The position numbers and the translations under genes are program-made. From NCBI RefSeq assembly GCF_000412695.1, contig NC_021499.1, forward strand, positions 2,046,001 through 2,110,000: a stretch of 64,000 bases of DNA, in the 5' to 3' direction. The DNA comes from Pseudomonas resinovorans NBRC 106553 (GTDB lineage: Bacteria > Pseudomonadota > Gammaproteobacteria > Pseudomonadales > Pseudomonadaceae). Each line of letters begins with the position of its first letter. Within the stretch, counting starts at the first letter, position 1. Positions 51,101 to 61,771 of the stretch are shown piece by piece. The notes under the pieces are model-generated. The model was not told the origin of the DNA. It saw only the letters and a list, made by a program, of their open reading frames with translations, and did not search any database.

Positions 51101-51641
51101 GAACGACGACCTGGTGGAAGCCCTGGAAACGCTGGAAAACGTCATCCGCAAGATCGACAAGGAAACCCGCAACCGCTTCAAGGAGACCTTCGACCAGATC
51201 AACGCCGGCCTGCAGGCGCTGTTCCCCAAGGTCTTCGGTGGCGGGCATGCCTACCTGGAACTCACCGGCGAAGACCTGCTGGACACTGGCGTGGCCATCA
51301 TGGCCCGCCCGCCGGGCAAGAAGAACAGCACCATCCACCTGCTGTCCGGTGGCGAGAAGGCGCTGACCGCCCTGGCCCTGGTATTCGCCATCTTCCAGCT
51401 CAATCCGGCGCCGTTCTGCATGCTCGACGAAGTGGATGCGCCGCTGGATGACGCCAACGTCGGCCGTTATGCGCGACTGGTGAAAGAAATGTCCGAGAAG
51501 GTGCAGTTCATCTATATCACCCACAACAAGATCGCCATGGAGATGGCCGACCAGCTGATGGGTGTGACCATGCACGAACCCGGTTGCTCGCGCCTGGTGG
51601 CAGTGGACGTGGAGGAGGCGATGTCTATGGTTGAAGCCTAG
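48153..51641 (+). CDS. smc: Chromosome segregation protein SMC
   Basis: 1,162 aa. ATPase of chromosome condensation. Seen: N-terminal Walker A GPNGCGKSN at residues ~30-40, coiled coil from ~165 to ~490, hinge at ~515-640 (ETVLGADLQAVLLDDF), second coiled coil to ~970, and C-terminal ABC signature LLSGGEKALTALAL plus Walker B FCMLDEVDAPLDDANV. Starts 13 bp after the gntR stop; upstream of zipA as in other Pseudomonas. Confidence 0.97.
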   Translation: MRLKCIKLAGFKSFVDPTTVSFPSNMAAVVGPNGCGKSNIIDAVRWVMGESSAKNLRGESMTDVIFNGSNTRKPVAQASIELIFDNSDNSLVGEYAAFAEISIRRRVSRDGQNTYFLNGTKCRRRDITDIFLGTGLGPRSYSIIEQGMISKLIEAKPEDLRNFIEEAAGISKYKERRRETESRIRRTQENLARLTDLREELERQLERLHRQAQSAEKYQEYKAEERQLKAQLAALKWRALNDQVGQREAVIGNQEVSFEALVAEQRNADASIERLRDGHHELSERFNLVQGRFYSVGGDIARVEQSIQHGQQRLRQLQDDLREAEHARQETESHLGHDRTLLATLGEELEMLGPEQEMSAAAAEEASAQLEEADSGMQVWQEQWDGFNQRSAEPRRQAEVQQSRIQQLEQSLERLMERGRRLNDENSQLAADPEDAAVQDMLEELAVGEMRQEELQAAELALVEQLETLREELQQAGQAQQQAQGELQRLNGRLASLEALQQAALNPGKGAAEWLREQQLAERPRLAEGLRVEQGWELAVETVLGADLQAVLLDDFAGLDLSGFDQGELRLASAGRPGVRAPGSLLDKVEAPMDLAPWLAKVLPVESLEQALARRAALGEGESLISRDGYWVGRNFLRVRRASEAESGLLARGQELERLHAEREEREAALELLEERLQQLRDGQRQQEEAREQQRRLLQEESRTLGELKARLSAQQAKVEQLALRRRRLDEELRELDEQRSLEHEQLGEARLTLQDALDAMASDTEQREKLLAERDGLRERLDRIRQEARQHKDHAHQLAVRVGSLRAQHDSTRQALERLALQFERLKERREQLNLNLEEGAAPLEELRLKLEELLDKRLGVEEELKLARLALEDADRELRDAEKRRSQAEQQSQLLRGQLEQQRMEWQALTVRRKTLQDQLHEDGYDLHGVLATLPTEASEGAWEEELERLAARIQRLGPINLAAIDEYQQQSERKRYLDAQNDDLVEALETLENVIRKIDKETRNRFKETFDQINAGLQALFPKVFGGGHAYLELTGEDLLDTGVAIMARPPGKKNSTIHLLSGGEKALTALALVFAIFQLNPAPFCMLDEVDAPLDDANVGRYARLVKEMSEKVQFIYITHNKIAMEMADQLMGVTMHEPGCSRLVAVDVEEAMSMVEA

Positions 51642-51877
51642 CCATGACGGTGGATGCGAACTCCGGATCGGCAAGTGGATCAAATTCGCATCGCCTGCGT
51701 GCGAAGCCTCTATCAGAGGTTTCTCTGCTGGGCTGGTCGTGCTAGCTTTATGCCCAATTTTGTTGCACGTGGAAAACGCCATTCAGAACATGGAGTTGGG
51801 CGCCACGTTTCAGGGGACGGGATGTCCTTTCTTCACGATTGTTCGTTTGCATTTTTCACTAGGGGACACAGGACTAA

Positions 51878-52693
51878 ATGGATATCGGTCTGCGCGAGTG
51901 GCTGATTGTCATTGGCATCATCGTAATCGCCGGCATTCTGTTCGATGGCTGGCGCCGCATGAGTGGCGGCAAGGGGAAACTCAAGTTCAGGCTGGATCGC
52001 AGTTTCTCCAATGCCCCTGACGAAGAAGAAGATCCGAATCTGCTTGGCCCGGCACGGGTCAAGGATCGCTCGCACCAGGAACCCTCCCTGGACGAGGCCG
52101 ACCTGCCATCGCTGAGTGCTCGCGATCCGAGCAAGCGTCGCGGCGAGCCGCACCAGGGTGACCTGAACCTCGACGAGCCGGTGCCGACCCTGCTCAACCC
52201 GGTTGACGAAGGCAAGAAGAACGGCAAGGCCCAGCCGCAGCTGCAGACCCAGGAAGTGCCGGTGGAAGAAGTCCTGGTGATCAACGTGGTCGCCCGCGAC
52301 GAAGCCGGCTTCAAAGGCCCGGCCCTGCTGCAGAACATCCTGGAAAGCGGCCTGCGCTTCGGCGCCATGGACATCTTCCATCGCCACGAAAGCATGGCCG
52401 GCAACGGCGAAGTGCTGTTCTCCATGGCCAACGGCGTCAAGCCGGGCACCTTCGACCTGGACGACATCGACCATTTCAGCACCCGCGCCGTGAGCTTCTT
52501 CCTCGGCCTGCCGGGCCCGCGCCATCCGAAGCAGGCCTTCGACGTGATGGTTGCCGCCGCCCGCAAGTTGTCCCAGGAGCTGAACGGCGAGCTGAAGGAC
52601 GACCAGCGCAGCGTGATGACCGCCCAGACCATCGAGCACTATCGCCAGCGTATCGTCGAGTTCGAACGCAAGCACATGACCCAGAAGCGCTGA
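51878..52693 (+). CDS. zipA: Cell division protein ZipA
   Basis: 271 aa. Anchors FtsZ to the membrane. N-terminal TM helix ([21 protein letters not shown], with short residues of the type N-out), acidic/proline linker (~30-125), and a C-terminal FtsZ-binding ZipA domain ([20 protein letters not shown] to the end). The gap after smc (51642-51877) has no gene. Confidence 0.95.
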   Translation: MDIGLREWLIVIGIIVIAGILFDGWRRMSGGKGKLKFRLDRSFSNAPDEEEDPNLLGPARVKDRSHQEPSLDEADLPSLSARDPSKRRGEPHQGDLNLDEPVPTLLNPVDEGKKNGKAQPQLQTQEVPVEEVLVINVVARDEAGFKGPALLQNILESGLRFGAMDIFHRHESMAGNGEVLFSMANGVKPGTFDLDDIDHFSTRAVSFFLGLPGPRHPKQAFDVMVAAARKLSQELNGELKDDQRSVMTAQTIEHYRQRIVEFERKHMTQKR

Positions 52694-52710
52694 TCCAGTG
52701 CCAGTCAACG

Positions 52711-52737
52711 AAAGAGCAGCCCCGGCTGCTCTTTTTG
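52711..52737 (+). terminator. Terminator of zipA
   Basis: AAAGAGCAGCC, CC, GGCTGCTCTTTTT: strong stem with T-run 20 bp after the stop. Confidence 0.9.
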
Positions 52738-52757
52738 TTTCAAGAGAAAGAGCCTGA

Positions 52758-55133
<2,376 letters not shown>

Positions 55134-55144
55134 AGCATGAACGA

Positions 55145-55174
55145 AAAAGGCCGGGCATATGCCCGGCCTTTTTC
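55145..55174. terminator. Bidirectional terminator between ligA and hupB
   Basis: AAAAAGGCCGGGCATATGCC and its mirrored half: a perfect palindrome with T-runs on both sides. Confidence 0.92.
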
Positions 55175-55216
55175 ATTGGGGTGTGGCCAGTCGGCCTCCG
55201 ACCCCGTCCTGCGGTG

Positions 55217-55498
55217 TTACTTGTTCACGGCGTCGGTCAGGGCCTTGGCAGGGACGAACTTGACGACTTTCTTCGCGGCGATCTCGATGGCCTTGCCGGT
55301 CTGCGGGTTGCGGCCGGTGCGAGCGGGGCGGTCGCCCACCTTCAGTTTGCCGATGCCCGGCAGAGTGATCTCATCGCTGTTCTCCAGGGAGTCGCTGACG
55401 ATCTCGCCGAGCTGTTCGAGTACCGCGCGCACAGCGGCCTTGGTGGTGTCGGTAGCTTCGGCGATGTCGGAGATCAGCTGGTCTTTGGTGAGTGCCAT
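55217..55498 (-). CDS. HU family DNA-binding protein
   Basis: 93 aa, typical HU length. MALTKDQLISDIAEATDTTK N-terminus, GRNPQTGKAI beta-arm with the conserved Asn-Pro, and a hydrophobic tail. A histone-like nucleoid protein (HupB/HupN group), here separate from the usual lon-hupB locus and so probably an extra paralogue. Convergent with ligA through the shared terminator. The upstream region 55499-55837 shows no gene; it may hold its promoter. Confidence 0.92.
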   Translation of the reverse strand: MALTKDQLISDIAEATDTTKAAVRAVLEQLGEIVSDSLENSDEITLPGIGKLKVGDRPARTGRNPQTGKAIEIAAKKVVKFVPAKALTDAVNK

Positions 55499-55837
55499 GG
55501 TGGTGTAGCTCCATTCAATGAGTGTCTGGCTTGTGGCCTTGCCGGTTGCGCCGGCCCTGATGTGACAAGCGGCGCGTCCGGAAGTGCGGCGCAGGCTTGC
55601 CGCGATGGCGACCGGGGGAAGCTAGCACAAAAGGGCTGCGTGGCCCGTGAGCGAGGGCGATCTTTGCGTCGATTTGACGCAACCTTCCATCGGGCCGTGG
55701 CAGCCGACGACAGGTCGTCACTGGAAGCGAGAAATGGTCGTCTATCAAGGCTGGCGGTCACACCGTTGTCGCCGACCCTGAATTCCTTCGAACGACTACG
55801 CTTGGCCTTGTGATGCCACGCGATAAGGAGAGTCGCC

Positions 55838-57472
55838 ATGCTACGTGCCTTCGCCGATCTGGGCTTCCGCTGGAAAATCGCCTTGCCCATCCTGATGCTC
55901 GCGCTGTTGATGGTGCTGGTGGGTGGCCTCGGCATGCAGGGCATCGCCCAGGTCGCCGACTCCAGCAAGCAGCTCACCAATCGCTACCTGCCCGCCATCA
56001 GCCTGCTGCTCAACGCCGATCGCGACCTCTACCAGGCCTTCATCGCCGAGCGCAGCCTGCTGGACGAGGCGGCCGGCGAGCATGCCCAGGCGCTCAAGGA
56101 CAGCCATGGGGAAAACCTGCAGCAGGCCTATGACCGCGTGCACCAGTACGCCGCCATGGATGTCAGCGCGGAGGCGAAGCAGTTGGTGGCGCAGTTCGAT
56201 CGCGGTTTCGCCCAGTGGAAGGCTACGTCCCAGCAAGTGGTGCAGCTCTCCACCCAGGACCCCAATGCGGCGAGCGCACTAAGCTTCGGTGGCAGCGAGC
56301 GCCAGTTCGAGGCCATGCGCGATGCCATCGACAAGCTCGGCGAGCTCGAAGACCAGGCCGCCAACGCAGAAGGGCAGGGTGCCATCGCCCTTGGCGATGC
56401 CCGCGCCTGGCAGCAGGGCCTGGCCATCGGCATCGGCCTGGCGCTGTGCCTGCTGCTGGTGGTCGGCTTCCCGGCCCTGGTGACCCGCCCGCTGCATAGC
56501 CTGCTGGAGCGCATCGAGCAGATTGCCGATGGCGACGGCGACCTGCGGGTGCGCCTGGAAGTCCTGTCGCGGGATGAGCTGGGCAAGCTCAGCCACGCCT
56601 TCAACCGCTTCCTCGACAAGCTGCAACCGTTGATCCGCGAAGTCAGCCGGGTGACGGGTGAGGTAGCCGATTCGGCGCGCAGCCTGGCCGGCCTGGCTGC
56701 CGCCAACGACCGCTTGATCAGCAGCGAACACGCCGCGGTGGATCAGGTGAGCACCGCCGCCACCGAAATGAGCGCGGCCGTGCACGAGGTGGCGCGCAAT
56801 GCCCAGAGCGCGGCGGATGCGGCGCGCTTCGCCGAGGAACAGTCCCGCGAGGGCGCCCAGGTAGTGGGTGCGACCATCGCCGCCATTCGCCAGCTGGCGG
56901 TGGAAGTGGACAGCGCGTCCGCCACCATCGGCACCCTGGAGCAGGAAACCGCCAACATCGGCGCCGTGCTGGCGGTAATCAAGGGGATTGCCGACCAGAC
57001 CAACCTGCTGGCGCTGAACGCTGCCATCGAGGCGGCGCGGGCGGGCGAGCAGGGTCGCGGTTTTGCCGTGGTGGCCGACGAGGTCCGTGCCCTGGCGGCG
57101 CGAACCCAGGATTCCACCAAGGACATCCAGCTGATGATCGAGCGCCTGCAGGTCGGCGTGCAGGATGCCGTGCAGGCCATGCGCTCGGGCAGCCTGAAGG
57201 CGCGGGACAGCGTGGAGCGGGCGGCGGGCGTCGACCAGGCGTTGTCCGATACCGGCGACTCGGTACAGCGGATCAACGACATGGCCGCGCAGATCGCCAC
57301 CGCCTGCGAGGAGCAGAGCAGCGTGACCGAGGAGATCGCCCGCAATATCACCGATATCCGCGATCTCTCCAACGAGGCGGCGCAGACCTCCGAGCAGAGC
57401 ACCCAGGCCAGCCAGCACCTGTCCGAGCTGTCCAGTGGCCTGGCCCAGTTGGTGGGACGCTTCCGGGTCTGA
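55838..57472 (+). CDS. Methyl-accepting chemotaxis protein
   Basis: 544 aa. TM1 (residues 13-34), periplasmic four-helix-bundle sensor domain, TM2 near residue 188-208, HAMP domain ([20 protein letters not shown]), and the cytoplasmic signalling tip with [20 protein letters not shown]. It transduces an attractant or repellent to CheA; ligand unknown. ATG follows AAGGAGAGTCGCC. It lies just upstream of ffs. Confidence 0.93.
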   Translation: MLRAFADLGFRWKIALPILMLALLMVLVGGLGMQGIAQVADSSKQLTNRYLPAISLLLNADRDLYQAFIAERSLLDEAAGEHAQALKDSHGENLQQAYDRVHQYAAMDVSAEAKQLVAQFDRGFAQWKATSQQVVQLSTQDPNAASALSFGGSERQFEAMRDAIDKLGELEDQAANAEGQGAIALGDARAWQQGLAIGIGLALCLLLVVGFPALVTRPLHSLLERIEQIADGDGDLRVRLEVLSRDELGKLSHAFNRFLDKLQPLIREVSRVTGEVADSARSLAGLAAANDRLISSEHAAVDQVSTAATEMSAAVHEVARNAQSAADAARFAEEQSREGAQVVGATIAAIRQLAVEVDSASATIGTLEQETANIGAVLAVIKGIADQTNLLALNAAIEAARAGEQGRGFAVVADEVRALAARTQDSTKDIQLMIERLQVGVQDAVQAMRSGSLKARDSVERAAGVDQALSDTGDSVQRINDMAAQIATACEEQSSVTEEIARNITDIRDLSNEAAQTSEQSTQASQHLSELSSGLAQLVGRFRV

Positions 57473-57507
57473 TTCGCAAGTGCTTGTAAGGAAACCGGTT
57501 TTACCGG

Positions 57508-57535
57508 TTGTAAGTTGGCGAAGAGCCGGTACAAT
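57508..57535 (+). promoter_or_regulatory. Predicted promoter of ffs
   Basis: TTGTAA, 16-bp spacer and TACAAT (57530-57535), about 34 bp upstream of the mature RNA start. Confidence 0.6.
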
Positions 57536-57568
57536 GGCGCGGCTCGCCGATCTGGCGAGCTGCGTGAT

Positions 57569-57678
57569 GGTGGCCCTGCCGGTCCCCCCGCAACGATCAG
57601 CCGTGAACCCGGTCAGGCCCGGAAGGGAGCAGCCGCAGCGGTGAAATCGTGTGCCGGGGTGTGGCTGGTGGGGTCACC
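57569..57678 (+). ncRNA. ffs: 4.5S RNA, signal recognition particle RNA
   Basis: The conserved SRP core GGTCAGGCCCGGAAGGGAGC and the opposing AGCCGCAGCGG... apical loop are present, and the ends pair (GGTGGCCCTGCC with GGTGGGGTCACC) as in E. coli 4.5S RNA. Ends are by base pairing and may shift a few bases. In other Pseudomonas dnaX follows; here foreign DNA does. Confidence 0.93.
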
Positions 57679-57688
57679 TCCAATTCCT

Positions 57689-57713
57689 AAGTCCTTAATT
57701 CTAAAGGACTTTT
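57689..57713 (+). terminator. Terminator of ffs
   Basis: AAGTCCTT, short loop, AAGGACTT then TTCT, 10 bp after the 4.5S RNA. Confidence 0.75.
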
Positions 57714-57880
57714 CTCGCCAAAAATCGAAGAGTGGAACAGCGTTTAGGTACACCTAAGTGGTGCACTGTGCTGGGCATTCTAGTCGACTGATTCCTTTCC
57801 CTCCAAGCATCTCTTCTGTAACGCCTCCTTCTCGTTGGCTCTACGGCTTGCTGTCGTCCTCATCTTATTCATTTGAGAAT

Positions 57881-57908
57881 TTGGTATTCGACCTATTCGT
57901 TGTATAGT
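57881..57908 (+). promoter_or_regulatory. Predicted promoter of the first island genes
   Basis: TTGGTA, 16-bp spacer, TATAGT (57903-57908), about 125 bp upstream of the gene at 58034. The rest of the gap 57714-58033 has no gene I can support. Confidence 0.45.
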
Positions 57909-58033
57909 GGCCAACTAATGGCGTTGGGTGCGATCATGCTTGCCAAATCAATACGCGGGATAGCGATTAAAAAATAGGTGACGAGGCGATGGTATGCCGT
58001 TAAAGGAAATGAAATGGCAAAGGACTGGTTGAA

Positions 58034-58465
58034 TTGGATAAATTGATCTCCGTGGTGTCATTTTTCTCAGATTTATTTACGATTGCAGCTTCCGGTGTTG
58101 CTGTTTATCTTTTTGTTGCAAAGCGTGAGCAGGTTTCTTCTGTTTTTTCTTTGCTTCTCAACTATACCTATCAACTTTCTCTTTCAGAGATAAAAGAGAA
58201 GCTGGAGAAGTTGAATGATTTGAATCCTTCTGATTCAGATCAAAAATCAGAAATTGAAAGCATTATGCATGACATAATCGGCCAAATAAGCGGGAATGAA
58301 CGATTAGAGCAGCATCTTTCGTCTGTGGTTAACAAGATGGAAAAATTTGGCGCGGGCCCGAAATTCAGCACAGATGCATACAAAAGACGCGTAGTGAGCG
58401 AATTAAGGGAAAGGCTGCGAAATGTTAACGCAGCTAACATCGACAGCTTGGTAGGGAAAAGTTGA
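58034..58465 (+). CDS. Unknown membrane-anchored protein, 143 aa (island pair, gene 1)
   Basis: TTG start with AAAGGA ~9 bp upstream; no ATG is available because of an upstream stop. One TM helix at residues ~7-28 (FFSDLFTIAASGVAVYLFVA), then a charged helical part with coiled-coil character (LSLSEIKEKLEKLNDL) and a C-terminus ERLRNVNAANIDSLVGKS. The TGA overlaps the ATG of the next gene, so the two are coupled. Low GC. No family recognised. Confidence 0.7.
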   Translation: MDKLISVVSFFSDLFTIAASGVAVYLFVAKREQVSSVFSLLLNYTYQLSLSEIKEKLEKLNDLNPSDSDQKSEIESIMHDIIGQISGNERLEQHLSSVVNKMEKFGAGPKFSTDAYKRRVVSELRERLRNVNAANIDSLVGKS

Positions 58466-58830
58466 TGAGTAAAATCATTCAAGCTATTAATGTGATGATT
58501 TCTAATTCTAGTCGCATAACCGATGTTGTTGGTGGTTATACTGATTCGGAGTATTTTTTTATATACGATGGCAAGCATAAGTGGTCTATGCTTATCGGTA
58601 ATGGTGGTGCGTACTACTTGCATTTTTATCCGGGAGATCAAGACCTAAATCATATTGCGGTACTTGATGAGGATGAATGGGATAGGTTTACGAAAAGAGT
58701 TAGTTACAATACAAGGGATTTGGCAGATAAAGAGGCTATTGATTCTTTTAGAGAACTTTATTCAATTCTGAAAGAGAAGGCTTACGGAATGGATGAGGTG
58801 CTAAGCGATATCATTGACTCAGACCTCTGA
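58465..58830 (+). CDS. Unknown soluble protein, 121 aa (island pair, gene 2)
   Basis: Starts in a TGATG overlap with the preceding gene. Acidic, low-GC, with an aromatic centre (YFFIYDGKHKWSMLIG, YYLHFYPGDQDLN) and a helical C-terminus. No signal or membrane segment. The coupled arrangement with a one-TM protein suggests a joint function, perhaps an effector and a sensor, but nothing specific can be recognised. Confidence 0.7.
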   Translation: MSKIIQAINVMISNSSRITDVVGGYTDSEYFFIYDGKHKWSMLIGNGGAYYLHFYPGDQDLNHIAVLDEDEWDRFTKRVSYNTRDLADKEAIDSFRELYSILKEKAYGMDEVLSDIIDSDL

Positions 58831-58965
58831 TTGACGTAGGAATAATAGAGGTGGTAGTAAAAGTTTGGATTTGTTGTTCTTTATAATTTCCTGAGTTGCA
58901 AGAATTTGTGCAGGGCTGGTAATTTTAAATAAAGATTCAAATTCATATCCTCTCGCTATATATAG

Positions 58966-59003
58966 AAAAGCTCCGTAACTCAACGAGTTCCGGGGCTTTT
59001 TTT
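58966..59003 (+). terminator. Terminator after the island gene pair
   Basis: AAAGCTCCG...CGGGGCTTT with inner AACTC/GAGTT pairing, followed by seven T. The gap 58831-59150 otherwise shows no gene. Confidence 0.75.
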
Positions 59004-59150
59004 ACAGTTTTACGTAGCCGTTGTACGTAAATCCTCGCGCTCTGTGACTCTGCCATGGGGCCGCTGCTGCACTGCTTTCCTTGTGTTCGCTGTTGCTGCC
59101 CTCTGTGGTTGGCTGGCACACTGAGATCACACCACCATCGAGGGAGCGAA

Positions 59151-59456
59151 ATGGCGTTGATTGAATGCGGCGACTGCAAGCGCGAAATCAGCTCGCTTGC
59201 GACTTCCTGCCCGAACTGTGGAGCCCCCGTCTACGGCAGAGGGACTACACCGTTAGGTGCTTGGACTAGTTCGGGCAAGGAGGCGTGGGGCGAAGTGCCC
59301 AACCATTCCAAGGTAGATAAGGTGGCTGCGGCAAAAGAAGATGCCCTTCAGGCTCGATTGACGCTCATCCTGCTAATTGGTGGCATTGCCTTTCTGTACT
59401 TCTTCCGGGAGGAATGGCTGCAACCGCTCCAAAAAATCTTGATGGCGTTCAGTTGA
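59151..59456 (+). CDS. Zinc-ribbon membrane protein, 101 aa
   Basis: Starts at ATG with AGGGAG upstream. N-terminal zinc ribbon (CGDCKREISS and CPNCG) typical of double-Cys ribbons, a polar linker, then a C-terminal TM helix (LTLILLIGGIAFLYFF). Such zinc-ribbon membrane proteins are common in mobile elements and of unknown function. Confidence 0.7.
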   Translation: MALIECGDCKREISSLATSCPNCGAPVYGRGTTPLGAWTSSGKEAWGEVPNHSKVDKVAAAKEDALQARLTLILLIGGIAFLYFFREEWLQPLQKILMAFS

Positions 59457-59465
59457 CGTGGACGC

Positions 59466-59478
59466 TTCCAAATTGGAA
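59466..59478. promoter_or_regulatory. Palindrome TTCCAAATTGGAA before the gene at 59523
   Basis: Perfect 13-bp palindrome 45 bp upstream of the next start; a variant with one different centre base lies at 59941-59953. Possible repressor site within the island. Confidence 0.4.
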
Positions 59479-59522
59479 AAGCTCAAACGCCAGAAGTGAA
59501 TCAGCACGCAGGATGCCGCAGC

Positions 59523-59933
59523 ATGAAAGCCCCTTCCGATATCAAAATTCTGAGTAAAATTTACAAGCTGTATTACGAAGAATATAAAAACTTTTCCACG
59601 GAAGTAGAGAACGGAAGAAAAACGAAAATCTTCGTGCCAATTGACTGCCAGATGATTGCCGACGAACTCGATACTGATGGGGACATAATCTTCGGGCGTC
59701 TCTACTACCACATGGAGCAAAAGTACGGCTACCGCCGAGACGATGACTCCAGAGTAGCGTTCTTCTTGTTACAGGCTGGGAACGACCAAAAATGCGTCAA
59801 TTTCCCACTTCTTGCGTCGGTGCTTGCTGGTATGCAAGAAGAAGACAGTAAGTTCAAAATCTCCACATGGCTTTCTACCATCGCAATTGTTGTAGCTGTA
59901 GGGACTGCCGTAGCTCAGGTTATACAGTCATAA
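59523..59933 (+). CDS. Hypothetical protein, 136 aa, C-terminal TM
   Basis: ATG 59523 with CAGGAT upstream (GTG 59496 is also in frame). A soluble acidic part with IFGRLYYHMEQKYGYRRDD and a hydrophobic C-terminus (ISTWLSTIAIVVAVGTAVAQVI). No family recognised; a short two-part unknown protein of an island. Confidence 0.65.
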   Translation: MKAPSDIKILSKIYKLYYEEYKNFSTEVENGRKTKIFVPIDCQMIADELDTDGDIIFGRLYYHMEQKYGYRRDDDSRVAFFLLQAGNDQKCVNFPLLASVLAGMQEEDSKFKISTWLSTIAIVVAVGTAVAQVIQS

Positions 59934-59940
59934 GCCCAGT

Positions 59941-59953
59941 TTCCAAGTTGGAA
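59941..59953. promoter_or_regulatory. Palindrome TTCCAAGTTGGAA before the gene at 60024
   Basis: Same form as at 59466-59478 (one central base differs), 7 bp after the preceding stop and 70 bp before the next start. Confidence 0.4.
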
Positions 59954-60023
59954 AATCCTGTCCCCCGCCCCCGTGTCTCGACCAATAATCTACGCTTGCC
60001 GAAAACAAGGAGCGTGGTGAGTC

Positions 60024-60215
60024 GTGGAAAGGGAATACGTACTGGCTGGGATAGCTGCCGCCATCTGGTTGATGCACATGGGGTTGATTGCTGCGGTTAG
60101 CTACACCGGCAATTCAGATGAAGAAAGAACCGTGAAGCTGGTGAATGGTCTTGTGCTTGCAACGGTTGCCGCTGCGGGGTGTTTCACCCTGTATCTGGCG
60201 ATGACGCTCCCCTAG
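60024..60215 (+). CDS. Small two-TM membrane protein, 63 aa
   Basis: GTG start, AAGGAG 11 bp upstream. Two hydrophobic segments (YVLAGIAAAIWLMHMGLIAAV and LVLATVAAAGCFTLYLAM, each as region) separated by a charged loop. A short membrane protein of unknown role. Confidence 0.6.
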   Translation: MEREYVLAGIAAAIWLMHMGLIAAVSYTGNSDEERTVKLVNGLVLATVAAAGCFTLYLAMTLP

Positions 60216-60718
60216 CATTCGCCCAAACAGGAAAGCCACCGCGTTCCATGTGCCCGATGGGGAGGGGGCGTGCGATGGCTTTCAGTCCTCTTGGTGGGAT
60301 ACTTTCAGACTACGCCCTGTGCGCCTGAGCAAGCGTGGCAGTGATAAACGGCAGAAAAAGAGGCCGTCACGGTTTGCGAGCATTCATTTCAGGGGAGGAT
60401 GAATTCCCCGTGACGACCTTAATCGAGTGGTCATTCGTCCTCTTCTGGGACAACTCCAGCATAGGCCGGCTGTATACGTTCGGGAGTGCAGGTGACAAGC
60501 GGGGGAATTTTTCCCACGCCCCTTTTTCAAAATCGAAAAAACCAATTTCCCGCCAAAATTTTTGCCCCCTTTTCTGGCGGGAGAATTTCAGCCCGGCAAA
60601 GTATCACCAGCCTTTTCCAAAATGACTGCGCTCTCTCGTAGGCTCTCAACACATCGCACAGGGGGTCTACTCAAGCTGCCCTTTTATGGAAATATCCAGA
60701 CGTTGAGGCGTCTGACGC
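60216..60718. other. Gene-poor gap with palindromes
   Basis: Seen here: TTTTTCAAAATCGAAAAA (60523-60540) and an inverted pair CCCGCC / GGCGGG (60550-60582). A 96-codon GTG-started ORF has a composition unlike coding DNA and I do not accept it. No other gene is seen. Confidence 0.5.
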
Positions 60719-61426
60719 TTACGGAAACTTGATTTCCAAGCGGGACAGCAGGCGCTGAACCTGAACAGCTTGCCACTTCCCTACCTCGCCACGCGGACTA
60801 GCAATCGCCTTGGCATTCATCCAGCCAGCCAAGGCAGATAGCGTTTTCACACCTTCGAACATTGCCGCCTTGATGTGGCTGTCATACGCCAATGCCTTGT
60901 TATCAGCCTTGGCACGGTTAGCAGCTTGGGCAGCCTTATAGGACTGTGCGACGTTAGCGGCCTTCCTACCATTGTCCCGATTGGCAATCTTGGCCTGTGC
61001 GGCTTCGTCGCCTTTATCGGCCCGTTGTTGGAGGCTGGCTAACCCATCCTTTGTACGCTGACTAATGAACGTACGTTCTTGTTCCGCCAGCATTGCGTAC
61101 AGATGGAGTTGCATCGTGTCCGCTTTGGGCATGGTGGCAACCATGAACTTGCTGCGCTTCATCAAACCGGCGATGTGTTCAACGTCACGCGAAAGTCTGT
61201 CGAGCTTGGCCACGACCACAGGCAGGCCATGTGTAAACGCCTTGGAAGCTTCTGGGCGGTCCAATGGATGCACGGAACCAGATACCCCGCTGTCGGTGTA
61301 TTCCGCCACCACGTTCCATCCCTGCTGGCCAGCAGCAAAGCGGATGTAATCCTGTTGGGCTTCCAGACCCAGCCCGGATTCACCTTGCGAGCGAGTGGAT
61401 ACGCGGTAGTAGGCAACAACGTTCAT
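60719..61426 (-). CDS. Serine recombinase (resolvase/invertase type)
   Basis: 235 aa, starting at MNVVAYYRVSTRSQ (AGGGAG upstream). Catalytic Ser lies in RVST; the DSGVSG, VAKLDRLSRD and QEHR-like segments of the resolvase N-terminal domain are present, and the C-terminus (LAGWMNAKAIASPRGEVGKWQ...) looks like a DNA-binding recombinase tail. Smaller than large serine integrases, so resolution or inversion is more likely than integration; the island integrase may be outside. A 96-codon reading frame overlapping an earlier start by ATGA is not supported. Confidence 0.9.
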   Translation of the reverse strand: MNVVAYYRVSTRSQGESGLGLEAQQDYIRFAAGQQGWNVVAEYTDSGVSGSVHPLDRPEASKAFTHGLPVVVAKLDRLSRDVEHIAGLMKRSKFMVATMPKADTMQLHLYAMLAEQERTFISQRTKDGLASLQQRADKGDEAAQAKIANRDNGRKAANVAQSYKAAQAANRAKADNKALAYDSHIKAAMFEGVKTLSALAGWMNAKAIASPRGEVGKWQAVQVQRLLSRLEIKFP

Positions 61427-61771
61427 TACGGTAACTCCCTTTACAACATGGCTTAGGGCTAATTTTACAATATGCTGACGACCATCAGCAATGCGTAATG
61501 ATTGAAAAGTAACCAACTTCCCCGCTTCTGCCGCTGTCATGCAGGCCGCCTACGGCTGGTTAAATTTTGAGCAACACTGTTTTCTGAGAATCTGAATCCA
61601 TTTGTACTTATGGGAGCTGTTCTGAAAATCAGGCGTAGAAAAGTGCGTTGGCTGGGCAATCCATATGTACAGGGCTTGGAAACACTGTGATTCCATGCAG
61701 GCCACGGGCTACCATCAGCCACGTTCTCAGGGAATAGGCGCCCTGTTATCCGCTTGTTAAGGATTGATGGA
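61427..61771. other. Intergenic between recombinase and PutAbiC-like gene
   Basis: 345 bp of divergent promoter DNA. Resolvases act on res sites next to their gene; repeated ACACTGT (in CAACACTGTTTT and GAAACACTGTGA) is the only repeated element I notice. No gene is supported. Confidence 0.4.

Noticed and set aside
60335..60625. 96-codon ORF in the island
   Set aside because: Weak GTG start, composition not like protein (run of FSKSKKPIS and Pro/Phe), region rich in palindromes.
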